Source of the DNA: Parietaria judaica
Taxonomy: Eukaryota; Streptophyta; Magnoliopsida; Rosales; Urticaceae
Assembly: GCA_954871525.1 (NCBI GenBank)
Contig: OX940865.1
Location: 1,736,001-1,800,000 of the forward strand
Length of the DNA stretch: 64,000 nt
Direction: 5' to 3'
Part shown: piece after piece, positions 20,480 to 30,830 of the stretch
Layout of the letters: each line of letters opens with the position of its first letter
Numbering within the stretch: the first letter of the stretch is position 1
Made by a program: the position numbers and the translations under genes
The notes under the pieces: model-generated
What the model was told of the DNA's origin: nothing
The model's input: the letters and a program-made list of their open reading frames with translations, nothing else
Databases searched by the model: none

Positions 20480-21857
20480 TCAAAACAAATCTTTTGAGAT
20501 AATATCTCACAAGCTTTAATAAATCAAATCTTATATTATTTTAAAGATTTAAAATCACAAATCGCATACCCATAATTCAAAAATCATTATGAGTATTTTT
20601 CTAATTATATATTTTAGGAATCAATTTCAAAATTTAATTTTCTCTCAAATTCTTAGGTATAAGCAGTGACTATTTCGGCCTTAGTTGAAAAACTATATTG
20701 ACCATAACTCTCAACCGTACATTAGAATTGCACAATTCAAAATGATGAATTCAAGTAATTTGATTTCCCGTAATCCTAGAATTATCTAGGGACCAAATTC
20801 AATTATCAACTTTCACATTCCCGACTAGTACCAAAACTTTAGTACTTTTGCCACTTTTAGGTTAATCTTTGAATTTATGACACCCATCACGAATCACTCT
20901 TGATTGAATCAATTAAATGTTTAATTAATATATTAAAAAACATACCCGAGCTACGGTGAAAGTGTAGAACTTTCACTAGCTTCGGTATCATTGCACTGTA
21001 GCGCGAAGGTGGACTTTCACTATCTTCTTGACCATGGGTGTCCATTGATACAATCAGATTTCATGAAGAAGGTTTTTGTATTATCATGATTCTCATAAAA
21101 ATGGTAAATTTATTATTACCGTTGTGCCCTTTTAACGACAATATACTTTAATCTATGATTATTGCAAAATACTCACTTATCGGGATATGAACTCGTAAGC
21201 TGGCAATGATTACTTATTTGCTTCCCACAAATCATAATAAGGAAATCATAAAATTATTATCCATATCTGTAATATGCACTTCATCACAGTCAACCTTCCG
21301 ATCACAAACTAAAAGTGCTGGGAATACTTGATTGCATACTGAAACGATTAAATCAAAGATCGTTTAAGTTGAACCGTACAAGCTCATATTACCTTAGGAC
21401 GTCAACCGATTTTGTTTGATCATGTTAGTAAACTTATTGTACTTTCATCAGTGACAGAGTTACACGATGATTTCGAATGTAAGTCTATTCCTTGTACAGT
21501 ATGAAGAAACTTCATACTTTATGAACTTAATAGTGCATGGACAACAGTATGACCTGGTAATAGGTTAGCACATGTATGTGATCTATTAAGTTCACCAATA
21601 GCCGTTCCCAATTATAAGTTCCTACCTCCAATCTAGACTATGGACCAATTTTAAGTTCTGTATTTATGTTAGCCAAATATCCTCACGTTGACCTAATGTG
21701 ACGACTTACGATAAATGCAAACTTAAAGAACTAAGGATCAAATTTCAATTTGATATGTATATCTATAATCCGCAGATAACTACATAAGATTAACATTATC
21801 AGAACCATTCATTCCTAGATTAACATGAATAGAGGACGTATACATAATATGTCCAAC
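20480..21857 (-). mobile_element. Diverged copia LTR copy F, inverse orientation
   Basis: Read on the minus strand, the right end starts GTTGGACATATTATG, like the LTR start TGTTGGACATATGTG at 46865. Further matches to the inverse copy at 54365-56372 are GGGTGTCCATTGATACAATC near 21035 and AGTACTTTTGCCAC near 20850. The left part is strongly diverged, so that boundary is approximate. No internal element sequence adjoins it, so it may be a solo LTR. Confidence 0.5.
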
Positions 21858-21869
21858 GCTAGCTGGTTG

Positions 21870-22104
21870 AAGGAACAAAATCAAGTACACCACCAGTACC
21901 GGTGATGGCAGTGGCGTCTACGGCAGAGCGCGGCGATAGCGACTGAATGGTAAAGAGACAAGAAAATAGAAGAGAGGGAGAGAGAAAAGAGAAATAGGGA
22001 GAGAGTAAAGAGGAAAGAAAGGGAAAGAATAGTGCTGAAATGAGAAACAAAGGGAGGGAAACGAAGGTTAAAATCAAATAAAAAAGTTAAAAATGGGTTT
22101 GAAT
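21870..22104 (-). other. Pyrimidine-rich leader-like block (minus strand)
   Basis: On the minus strand this is a long CT-rich stretch followed by GCCACTGCCATCACCGGTAC. The overlapping open frames (72 and 86 codons) are Leu/Ser/Phe-rich translations of the tract. It may be a fragment of a plant 5' UTR or first exon, but I cannot identify the gene. Confidence 0.3.
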
Positions 22105-22640
22105 GATGGAAAAACAAACTACACGCTGCGGCGTGCACCATTCATGCCGTGGCGGAGAAGGGTTTGAAAAACATAGGCTCTGTATAATATTTTTAACCTT
22201 TGAACGTAGCGGCTAAGTATAAATCAACCGGCGGTTGTTCATGAATGTCGTGGCGGGTTAATAAATATGTTGTGGTGGAAACGTGATCGAAATAACATAG
22301 CCTCTTTAAAATTTTGGGAACTAAAGACGCCACGACATATCAATAAAGTCCCGAGGCTTGTCAAGATAAGCCGTGGCATGTTATGAGAGGCCGCGCGATA
22401 CATGATTCAATATAATCGGTTAAATTCAATATAATTATGAAGATCCAAAACCATCCGTAGTGTACTACAAATGGCCGAGGCATGTGATTAGTTGTTGCAG
22501 TTTGTTTAGTGTTAAGCCACAACGTATCCTTTTATTATATTACATCGCTTCTGATCTATGAAACATGCGACGGCATTAAACAACAGATTATGAAAAGTGC
22601 CGCGGCACTCAGTTAGTAGGCCGTAGCACAAGCTGTGAAA
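22105..22640. repeat. CACTA subterminal repeat region (left flank)
   Basis: Short GC words such as GCCGTGGC, GCGGCGTG, CGTGGCGG and GCCGAGGC occur every 20-50 bases in AT-rich DNA, in both orientations. The same words fill 26448-27130 on the other side of the transposase relics. Such motif arrays bind the TnpA-type protein in known En/Spm elements. Confidence 0.65.
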
Positions 22641-23099
22641 TGAAACAAAACTATATGTGTTTAATAAACTTATTTATTAAAAGATTAACATCAAAGATAC
22701 AAATTACAACAACATAATTAGACTACAATAAAATAATGAAATTATATAATGATTTATAAAAATTTAGAAATTCATTGAAAAACAAGATAGAAATATAGTA
22801 TTATTACGATTAATTTATTATTCAATCAATTTTTGTTGCCGGGATATCTCGACGTAGAAAAAACAATACATCATGATCATCATTATCATCATCAACGTCT
22901 TCAACCGATGGTAGCCCATAGGCAAATTATACGATTGTAGTGATGTCTTCCACTTCTTCATTAGATTCTTCTATGCTTTTCGCCTTCACATGAACGACGA
23001 GATGCTTGTAATGCCAAAATGAATGAATCACGGGCATAACTCACTCGTCTAAAGTCAACAACTGTAACTCTCTCATTGTCAACATTTACATGGTTGTTC

Positions 23100-23345
23100 T
23101 CTGCCCATTTGCAAATTATCCAACTCGCAAACCACAATAATCAAGCTCCCAAATATCGTATACATAGCCAGAGTAGCTAATAAAAGCTTGTTTTGGATTC
23201 TTATCCTTGGGCAACGCAACATGCATTCCTTCCGCAAATAATGTAACACCACTGTTTTGTACGGGGTGTTTTTCGTCCATTTCCCTTGTGTAAAATGTGT
23301 ACCTGTTAACTACTTGTGAAGGCCCGCCATAGATCTTCAATAGTG
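23100..23345 (-). pseudogene. CACTA DUF4216 domain relic
   Basis: The minus-strand frame includes GPSQVVNRYTFYTREMDEKH, then QNSGV.L.A and KDKNP, and ends with YVYDIWELDYCGLRV. The order Y.VNGY.F.T..RD....QNSGV......KD.NP...YYG.L..IIELDY is the signature of DUF4216, which sits near the C-terminus of CACTA transposase-associated proteins. The upstream and downstream frames are broken. Confidence 0.8.
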
Positions 23346-23689
23346 TCTCATCATATTTATTTCTTCTTGCATATAAATATTCATCGTTCTACTTTGCAAA
23401 CGTACGGTTGTTCTCTTATTTTATCCATTTTTAATTTTTTGACTTCTTTGGATAAGTAGACCTCAACTCATTCATATGCACATCAATAAACAGTCCACGT
23501 TTGCTGAATTGTGCAACACATGAAGAACAGCTTGCTCCCATTCTTTCCAATTGACAGTTCAAGGATTTGTTGTGTATTAAAATATCAAAACAAATATTAT
23601 AATCAACATGTAATCTAAATATTAACATCGTATTTTTTTATATAAAATTATAATCATTAACTGCAGATAAGCCTTTTGATTCCGCTTTT

Positions 23690-25931
23690 GCAATTTTGGG
23701 AACACCAATTGGCCAAGCTCTCGAGAAACATTCTGAAAAAAAAAACAACTTATTCTTCTGCCATATATCCTTCGACAATGCTCCTGTCATCCCGACTGTA
23801 AATCTTCATGTATCCTTTCAAGACTTTCATATACCTTTCGATTCGATACATCCACCGTAAAATATAGGTCCAAATAGCTTCACTTCGCGTACGAAGTGAT
23901 TAGTTAAGTGAATCATGATTTTGAAAAATGCGGATGGAAAGAACATCTCGAGCATAAGTAGGGTGTTAACCAAAGCCTGTTTGTATCTCGTCAAGATCTT
24001 GTATCTTAACAATTTTGGAGCAATTTTTTGTAAAAATTCACATAACCTTGAAATTGCAAATCGAAATTCCTTTGGAAAAAGCCTTGCAACACAAGAGGTA
24101 GTATTTGTTGAAGGATTATATAAAAATCATGAGTGTTCATTCCAATAAGTCTCAAATCCTTCATAGAGACGAACCTCTTGAAGTTCAAAGAATGACCTTC
24201 GGAAGCTTTTATCACCGCAAGCCATCTACAAGGCTTCCTTCGCTTCATTCTTGATAAAACGTGGACAGGCGCTAGTAGAATGTCTTATTTCCTTTAGTTT
24301 CAGGATGCAAATCTGGTCTTATACAAAATTCAACGAGATCAAGCCTTTTTCTTGTCTTTTGTTTTTTTTTTGGATCTTCAAGCAAAGAACCGATAATCGT
24401 TTCACATACATTTTTTTAAATGGGCATAACGCCAAACAATAAGATTCATACTTTCTTGAACGGTCTATATTCAAATTTATTTTTCTTCCTCTTACCACTC
24501 AAAATTATTTTTCCAAGCACTTCATAAGTGTCTTCACAAATTAACTTATAGACATCTTCGTTGTTCATAATTTTTGGAGGAGGTCGTAGTTCTTGATGTC
24601 CATTAAACTTTTTTTCTTTCTTTCTGTACGGGTGATCTCTCGCTAAAAATCACATACAATAGAGAAAAACTGTTTTTTCCAATGCTTCAACTAGATCAAA
24701 GCACATTTGATGAAAACTGGATAAAACCAATAGCACATTTAACCGAGTAACCAGAAAATTTTCCGTACACCGAGAAGTTTTTTATTGTCCACATTAACGT
24801 TAATTTCAACTTGAATACTTCTCCAAGGTAAGCATCGTTGATCTCAATTCCTTTGTTCCACATAATATTTAGATCATCGAACTAAGATGCCAAGTAGACA
24901 TCGATGTCATTTCCCGATTGGCTCGGTCCCGTAATCAAAAGGGTCAACATCAAGAACTTCCGCTTTATACACAGCTTTGGAGGGAGTTTGTAGTTGCAAG
25001 CCAAACACTATAGCCACTACTTATGTTATCGAGAAGATTCATCCTGTCAAAGGCCAAACCAAGACGCAAATTCCTGGGATCTGAGCTGAATTATGGATAA
25101 TGACTATAAAAACTTTTCTTCTATGCAACATCACTAGGGTGTCTTAGATTTCAATCATTACTCTGGTTTTTTGAGTGCCAAATCATATTCTCTGGGTGAT
25201 TAATATTGTTAAACATGTGTTTGAGGTGCATGAATGGGGAAATGTAGCATAATACTTTCCGCGGAACCCCTTTTATATCCTTTTGAGGCCCATTTACTGT
25301 CTTCCATCTTTACTCATTGTAGAGCGAACATTCACTTAATTTTGTATGGTCATTCCTATACAGTATGCAATTTTATGGACATGCATGAAAGTTATCGAAC
25401 TTCATACCTAACAAGACCAACGTCTTCTTTACCTCATCCACTCCTCAATGAAATTTATTACTTGTCGGTAAGGCTATATTTTTTCCAATTTCTCGCCGCC
25501 TTTAAATGGAATGCTATAATTTTTCCAATTTCTCGCTGCCTTTAAATGGAAGGCTATAATTTTTCCAATTTCTCGCCGCCTTTAAATGGAAGGCTATAAT
25601 TCCAATTTATTGCCGCCTTTAATTGGAATAATGATACCAAAAACCCTATTTTTGTTGTCTTGCACCCATCATACAAAGGCCCTTTTAAATCCCCCACCAT
25701 CGACTCTAATAATTCTGGTCTTCCTACAAAATTATAATCGATACCATCCATCAAACCACCAATAGCGTCGGCTTCATCTTCTTCAACCAAATCATTGAAT
25801 CTATTATCACGCATTTTTTCTCCGTGAAAGTACCAATGATCATACAAACTTATAATACAAAATTTTAACAAATGTGATTTGACTACTTTCATAGATTTCA
25901 AAACTAATTTCCACATAAAAGACAAGGACAC
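23690..25931 (-). pseudogene. CACTA tnp2 transposase with DUF4218, broken
   Basis: Read from 25931 downwards, the N-terminal part has DLKGPLYDGCKTTKIGFLVS followed by LFQLK, the tnp2 pattern PLY.GC.....L..LVRLFHLK. A 40-bp tandem repeat at 25480-25629 then breaks the frame. Around 24640-24540 HPYRKKEKKFNGHQELRPPP is recognisable. At 24248-24006 the block ASEGHSLNFKRFVSMKDLRL plus LIGMNTHDFYIILQQILPL corresponds to the conserved L.G.KSHDCH.LMQQLLP. At about 24012-23827 MFFPSAFFKIMIHLTNHFVR plus EVKLFGPIF is DUF4218 (FPPSFFD.M.HL..HL..E....GPV). Multiple stops and frameshifts show it is dead. The protein would cut and join CACTA ends in the nucleus. Confidence 0.8.
25480..25629. repeat. 40-bp tandem repeat inside tnp2, 3.75 copies
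   Basis: Units of 40 bases start TTTTTCCAATTTCTCGCCGC and end CTATAA at 25480, 25520 and 25560, with a diverged partial copy from 25600. It lies in the coding sequence just after the LFQLK motif. Forty is not a multiple of three, so it shifts the frame. Confidence 0.9.
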
Positions 25932-26175
25932 CGAATCAAACCTCCTTATTAGAAGTTTAAACGAACAAAATTCATAAATTCTTGAGCACCATGTTTGTAA
26001 ACATCGCTCATTCTATTTTTTTGTCATCCATTCCCTCGATACAATACTCCAAATGAAGAATTTGAAGAAAAAGTACATTTCTATTCAGTGACGAAACAAC
26101 GTAAAAAAAATTCAAAATCTATTGAAAAGTCGCTTAAGGATTAAAAAAGAGGCTTTGTGGAGTTCATGGTGTAAA

Positions 26176-26442
26176 TGTTGGGAATCTGGACTCAGATGCC
26201 GATTAATCAGGTCACAGACATTTTAAGCTCATTTATTATGATTATTAATTTTTCCTCACATTGACTCTGTTGTGATAATAATAACATAATTTCATCCTCT
26301 ATGAACTAAGGAACAAATATTTTATTTTACTCTACCAGAAACTATGATAAGATTAACATAATAAGCACCATCTTTTATTCAATGACTTGTCATAATCTTT
26401 TACAAATGGATAAAATTAGCTTGTTTAAGGAAACATGTTCAA
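26176..26442 (-). mobile_element. Copia LTR copy G, internally deleted remnant
   Basis: The left end TGTTGGGAATC is the inverse of the family LTR 3' end. After about 50 bases it jumps to sequence matching the first ~240 bases of the LTR on the minus strand (TTTCTGGTAGAGTAAAAT, CAATGTGAGGAAAAATTAAT, GACCTGATTAA). About 2.2 kb of LTR between these is missing. GTAAA occurs on both sides (26171-26175 and 26443-26447) and is a plausible target duplication. It interrupts the CACTA element just outside tnp2. Confidence 0.7.
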
Positions 26443-26447
26443 GTAAA

Positions 26448-27130
26448 TGGGTATGACAAGAATTATAATGAATAAGGCATATCTGAGACATAAGCCGCAG
26501 CTTATCATAAATAACGCCAGGACATGGAACCTATCTACGACACAAATTCCTGCTGTCAACAGGCCGCGGCTCTTTCAAAACACGAATCGGCGTTTATTAC
26601 ATAAAAAATTAACGCTTTCTGTCTGTTTTTTAAACTACTCCACCTAAGCATGAAAAAAGACACGTCAAGGCTTTTCATCATAATGCCCCGACTTTACATC
26701 AAGACGCCGCGGCCTAAACTAGTTTGAAATATACATGGTGTCTGTATAATTTTGTAACACATATTCCCCGTGGCTTGATTGGTACATGCCGTGGCATTTT
26801 CTGTTCAAGCCGCGACCTACCAATTAAGAAGCCGCGGAATATTTTTTTACCCTTATACCCTACAATTTATGAACTCCACCGCAACATGATCTACTTACCC
26901 GTGGCGGTAAATGGTATAACGATAAAAAAATACATGCCACGACTTGTTTGAATAAATTTCGCGGCATGAACAATTAAACGATTTACATGCTCTCTGTTAA
27001 ATATTTTAACCTTTCTAAGCCGCAACTTGATTAATTCACGCCGTGGCTTTTCATCATAATGTTGTGGCTTGTTGAGTTCCTGCCATAATGCGGGTCTGAA
27101 CTCTTACAAACCGTGGTGGGTTTCATAATT
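26448..27130. repeat. CACTA subterminal repeat region (right flank)
   Basis: AT-rich DNA with words AAGCCGCAGC, AGGCCGCGGC, GACGCCGCGGCC, CCGTGGC and GCCGCGG every 20-60 bases, in both orientations, mirroring 22105-22640. Open frames here (26447-26647, 26724-26951) are not genes. Confidence 0.65.
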
Positions 27131-27199
27131 CTGAAAATATTTTTATACAAAAACACTTGAAAAATATCGAGAATTATAAAAATACACGATAATATATAT

Positions 27200-27445
27200 A
27201 AAACTTAAAATATCAAGAATTATGAAAATAAACATTAATATTAATAAAACTCAAAATATATTGTTCACTTACAACAATTCCACATTTTATCTAATTCGTT
27301 ATTATAAGGTATTTGGAACGCTTTCAACATAATCGAATATGTGTGTAAAAATAAATAATTAATTATAAAATATCAAGGATTATGAAAACACATTTATATT
27401 AATAAAATTAAAAATACATTGTCACTTACAGCAATCCACATTAAT
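27200..27445. repeat. Duplicated ~78 bp block, spacing about 161 bp
   Basis: AAAATATCAAGAATTATGAA...CTTACAACAATTCCACATT (from 27206) recurs as AAAATATCAAGGATTATGAA...CTTACAGCAATCCACATT (from 27367). It is AT-rich and non-coding. Confidence 0.7.
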
Positions 27446-27539
27446 AAATAATAATTTAAAAACTACAATATTGTCACATTTCGCGATTACATAATTTTCA
27501 CAATACAATTAAACAATGTAAATTAAAAAAACATCTCGA

Positions 27540-28020
27540 TATCATACCTAATCAATTAATCAAGTCCAAAATTTCTACGACAATCGATGCATGTTGACGG
27601 AGATGACTCGTGCCTCTTTCATTGGTTGCAAGATACTGTTGTCCGCAGCATTTCCAGTTTGCGACCTTTTCTAGATTTTGAGTCGAATAATTCCACTCAT
27701 GCTTGATACGGAATTCAGTATCCAACAATGAAGAAAATAACGTTCCACCACGCCCCCTCGTGCTACGTGAGCCAACAATGCAAGTAGTTGGAATATGACG
27801 TAGAGCTAGATTTGGAGGCATTTCAGACTCTACGGTTTTGTTAGAATTCAAAACCCTTTCAATATCATCGGAATTTTTTTATGGGACTATAGTATCATTG
27901 GAAATTGTTTGTGGGACTATAGTATCTTAGGACTTGGTTTCTGAGACTATGGTATCTTTGGAGTTTGTTTCTGGGACTAATGACATTTACCTCGTCATCT
28001 CCGGAGGAGGAAGACATTTA
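27540..28020 (-). pseudogene. BED-type zinc finger relic (hAT-like)
   Basis: The minus-strand frame has W.YSTQNLEKVANWKCC followed by GTSHLRQHA. This resembles the W..F.......A.C..C......GTS.L..H pattern of BED fingers at the N-terminus of plant hAT transposases and related DNA-binding proteins. Upstream on the same strand near 28018 an ATG opens MSSSSGDDEVNVI. The frame between is interrupted, partly by a ~30-bp tandem repeat. No hAT catalytic domain follows. The gene class is an inference from the short finger. Confidence 0.45.
27874..27985. repeat. Short tandem repeat, ~31-34 bp unit, about 3.5 copies
   Basis: GGGACTATAGTATCATTGGA, GGGACTATAGTATCTTAGGA, GAGACTATGGTATCTTTGGA and a partial copy follow each other, separated by TTTGTTTCT-like spacers. 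Confidence 0.8.
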
Positions 28021-28180
28021 ACGGTAAAAAAAAGACCTTTGAATTTTTTTTAATTGTTGATTGAAACAATTAATTGTATATTTAAGCAAAACGAAGTATA
28101 ATAAGAAGGCTAATTTAGATAAAAAATTTCAAACAAAATAAAATAACTAATTTTTCAAAGTAACTAAATAATTATTCGAA

Positions 28181-28345
28181 GTGAGTGGAACACGTTTTTT
28201 ACGGTGTTGCCCGTGGTAGGGAGCTTTCCGCCGCGGGTGGTCTGGTGTCCAGTGGCATGAAGCTGAGAGGCCTGGAACCACGACATGAAGCTGGGAGGCA
28301 TGGAACCACGAAAGGAAGCTGAAAGGCATGAAACCAAGGATTTGA
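28181..28345. repeat. 28-bp minisatellite locus 1 with conserved 5' flank
   Basis: The flank GTGAGTGGAACACGTTTTTT...GTGGTCTGGTGTC is followed by about four copies of a GGCATG(A)AACCACGACATGAAGCTGAGA-type unit. The same flank and unit occur at 54028-54364, and the unit array occurs at 29945-30372. Confidence 0.8.
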
Positions 28346-29945
28346 ATGCGAAACTTTGCCGAAGAATCCTTTACCGATGGATTTATCGATGGAAAACCTA
28401 TATAAATTATTGTTTGCCATTATCAAAATTTATCAAACTTATAGATGGATTCATCCGTTATTGATGAATTTATTGATGGAAAACCTATAAAAATAAATTA
28501 TTATAACAATTATTTACAAATTATAAGTTTAAATAGTAAGTCAAAATGTTTTCTTTAGTTATTTACTATTATATAAAATATGTTTATTTGATAAATTTTG
28601 CAATGAGTCAAAGTCATATTTTATTAAAATAAAATATTTGAAAATCACCAATTATCAATTATATAAATTATGCCCACTTGAAGTTGTGTAAAAAAATTTG
28701 AAGCAGTAGCTCAATTTTAACAAATTTCCTTAAGAATATGTGTTTTGCCTTAATAATTGAAAAACGTCAAATTACAACAAAAAACAAAATATGTCAGCCT
28801 CACATTTTATGAATTATATAAATTATGATAAAATGAAATTACACCCAAAAAGTCGATTAACTAGCTTAAGTTAACTAATTTCCAAAACATATGTACTTTT
28901 GCCACAATAAGGTCACAACTTGGTAAAACATAAAATTTAAAATAATAACTATGTCAACCTCACAGTTTATTTATGATATACAATGTTATAAACAAAAATT
29001 ACACCAAGAAAAGTCGATTAACTAGCTCAAAATTAACCAATTTTGGAAACATATGTACTTTTGCCGCATTAATTGGACATTTCGGGAAAACGTCAAATTT
29101 TAAAAAATATTACGCCAAACTCACAGTTTCGTAAATATATACAATGTTAAATAATAAAATTACGTCAAACAAAGTAAAAATATAGCTCAAGTTCCACAAT
29201 TTCCAAAAAAAAGTGTTTTACCGCAATTATATAACAATTCAGATAAACCCTTATATCACACTCAAATATTAAAAAATAAAAAATTAACAACAATCACACA
29301 AACCATCATAATTCATACAAATTCCATCGTCAACCTAAAAAATATAAATTTCAACAACAATATTTGGTTGGAAATTTAAAACGTGTAATCAGAATAATAT
29401 TAAACATACCTTGAACATTTTTTCAACCTAATAAATTTCTAAGTGACTACCAAAAATATATAACAATGTTGTAAAAATTTGAAATGATTCATATATATAC
29501 ATCATTTAATCTTCAAAACACTTAAGAGCTAGGAAAAAAAAAACCCTAAATATACCTTGTAATTTCAAGATTGAAAGGTGTTGGAACTTATGCCGTAATT
29601 TGAGGAGAGTTTGAGAATCACCGTATCTGGGCGAGAAGCAATGACCTTCTCCAAATGATTATCTTGAAAGCTTATAAAATTTCTACAGATTTGCGAGATA
29701 AACTTGCTGGGGAGGGAGAAAAGAGTATTGCTTCTCGAGATAAAGTAGGATCTTGACTTTTCCAATATTGAACCAAAAGTACCTAACTTTTCAATAATTT
29801 ATTCTTGAAAACCTTGAGCGAAAAGTAGCTAACATTTTCACTCTAAAAATCGCGAAAAAACTATAAAACGACAAAGATTAGTAGAGATAACTTACCGAGA
29901 ACCTTCATTTTAACAAAAATTGCTCGAAAAACGCGAAATTTTGAT
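28346..29945. repeat. Dispersed repeat R1, copy b, with expanded centre
   Basis: The start (TTTACCGATGGATTTATCGAT near 28369, AATGAGTCAAAGTCATATTTTA near 28603) and the end (AAAATCGCGAAAA near 29847, GAGATAACTTACCGAGAA near 29895) match 4215-5030. The centre holds a 165-bp tandem array and about 500 bases of further AT-rich DNA. It is flanked on both sides by 28-bp minisatellite arrays. No coding sequence was seen; the minus-strand frame at 29565-29765 lacks a domain. Confidence 0.65.
28682..29260. repeat. ~165-bp tandem array, about 3.5 copies
   Basis: Repeated landmarks in each unit are AAAGTCGATTAACTAGCT (28848, 29015, diverged at about 29175), AACATATGTACTTTTGCC, and TCAACCTCACAGTTTAT with variants. 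Spacing is about 165 bases, within the range common for plant satellites, but the array is short. Confidence 0.75.
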
Positions 29946-30372
29946 CCTTGCATGGAACCACTATAGGAAGCTGAGAGGCATCGAACCAAGGCAAGAAGCT
30001 GAGAGGTATGGAACCACAATAGTAAGTTGATAGGCGTGGAACCACGTTAGGAAGCGAAAGGGAATGGAAACGCGACAGGAAGCTGAAGGGCATTGAACCA
30101 CGGCAGGAAGCTGAGGGGCATGGAACCACGACAGGACCCTGAAAGGCATGGAACCGCAGCAAGAAACTAAGAGGCATGGAACCAGGGTTTGAAGTTGAAA
30201 GGCATGGAACCACGGAAAGATGATGGGAGGCATGGAACCACGTCAGGAAGCTGAGAGGCACTAAACTACACCAGGGAGCTGACAGCCATAAAACCACGGT
30301 AGGGAGCGTAGGGGCATGGATCCACGGCAAGAAGCTAAAAGGCATGGAACTATGACACGAAGCTGAAAGTCA
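29945..30372. repeat. 28-bp minisatellite locus 2, about 15 copies
   Basis: Consecutive 28-base units of the form GGCATGGAACCACGGCAGGAAGCTGAGA, with many substitutions. Because 28 is not a multiple of three and the minus strand lacks stops in the unit, all three minus frames stay open. This yields spurious Ser/Pro/Trp-rich proteins (PLSFLPWFHASQLP-like, 90-188 codons). I do not regard these as genes. Confidence 0.9.
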
Positions 30373-30830
30373 AGGTATTTTAGGAGTAGGGAAGGCCGAG
30401 GGCTTTCTCGAGGCGGAGTTCTTGGCTTCCCGGAACGCGAACGCATGTAGTGTGACCCTTTACGCCTTTGGGTTTGAATGGGATGTGCATTTGCGCGGTG
30501 TTCCGTGTGTTGGAGCCACGGTTGGGACGACAGGGGTGTTGCGGCCAAGGCATGCGGCTGATGGCGTTGTAATTTTGCTCGAATGATGTCCTTTTCTTCA
30601 CGATTATTTTCTGAATGCTTCCTTAGCACTCTCCTACCCTTTTCCCTGTTTCTTGGAGGGTTTTTGTGTTGTAAGGGGACCACTTTTCTTGTGACCAAAA
30701 ACCACCGACGACAGTAACACCACCCCCCCCTAAGTTTCTTGAGTAGTTTCATTACTCGAGAAAATTTATAGCTTCTATCGAACTTCTCGTAGCCTGATTC
30801 TGGCGGTGGTTTTTTGGAAGGATTCATTCC
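30373..30830. repeat. Minisatellite 3' tail, shared with 57290-57445
   Basis: GC-rich sequence, then a tail with CCTTTTCTTC, GTTTCTTGGAGG, CCACTTTTCTTGTGACCAAA and ACCACCGACGACAG. The last part of the region near 57290-57445 has the same order of blocks (TTTTCTTCC, GTTTCTTGGAAG, CAACTTTTCCCAAGACCAAA, ATCACCAACAACGAG). A run of ten C lies near 30722. The 188-codon minus frame starting at 30827 crosses this tail and the minisatellite and has no known domain. Confidence 0.55.

Larger units (their letters stand above)
21858..27140 (-). mobile_element. Decayed CACTA (En/Spm) DNA transposon
   Basis: Minus-strand relics of tnp2, DUF4218 and DUF4216 lie in the canonical order between two flanks densely sprinkled with GCCGTGGC/GCCGCGGC words. 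Those flanks are the subterminal repeat regions typical of CACTA elements. The 5' end is to the right and the 3' end to the left. I could not find CACTA termini or the 3-bp duplication, so the limits are approximate. A 267-bp copia LTR remnant has inserted at 26176-26442. The element cannot be active. Confidence 0.75.

Noticed and set aside
22430..22475. Near-palindrome CCGTAGTGTACTACAAATGG as a CACTA terminus
   Set aside because: It contains TAGTG and ACTAC words, but it lies within the subterminal motif region and no matching terminus was found on the other side.
29905..30827. Long minus-strand frames (146, 90 and 188 codons)
   Set aside because: They arise because the 28-base repeat unit has no minus-strand stop. 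The product simply repeats the unit in three frames.
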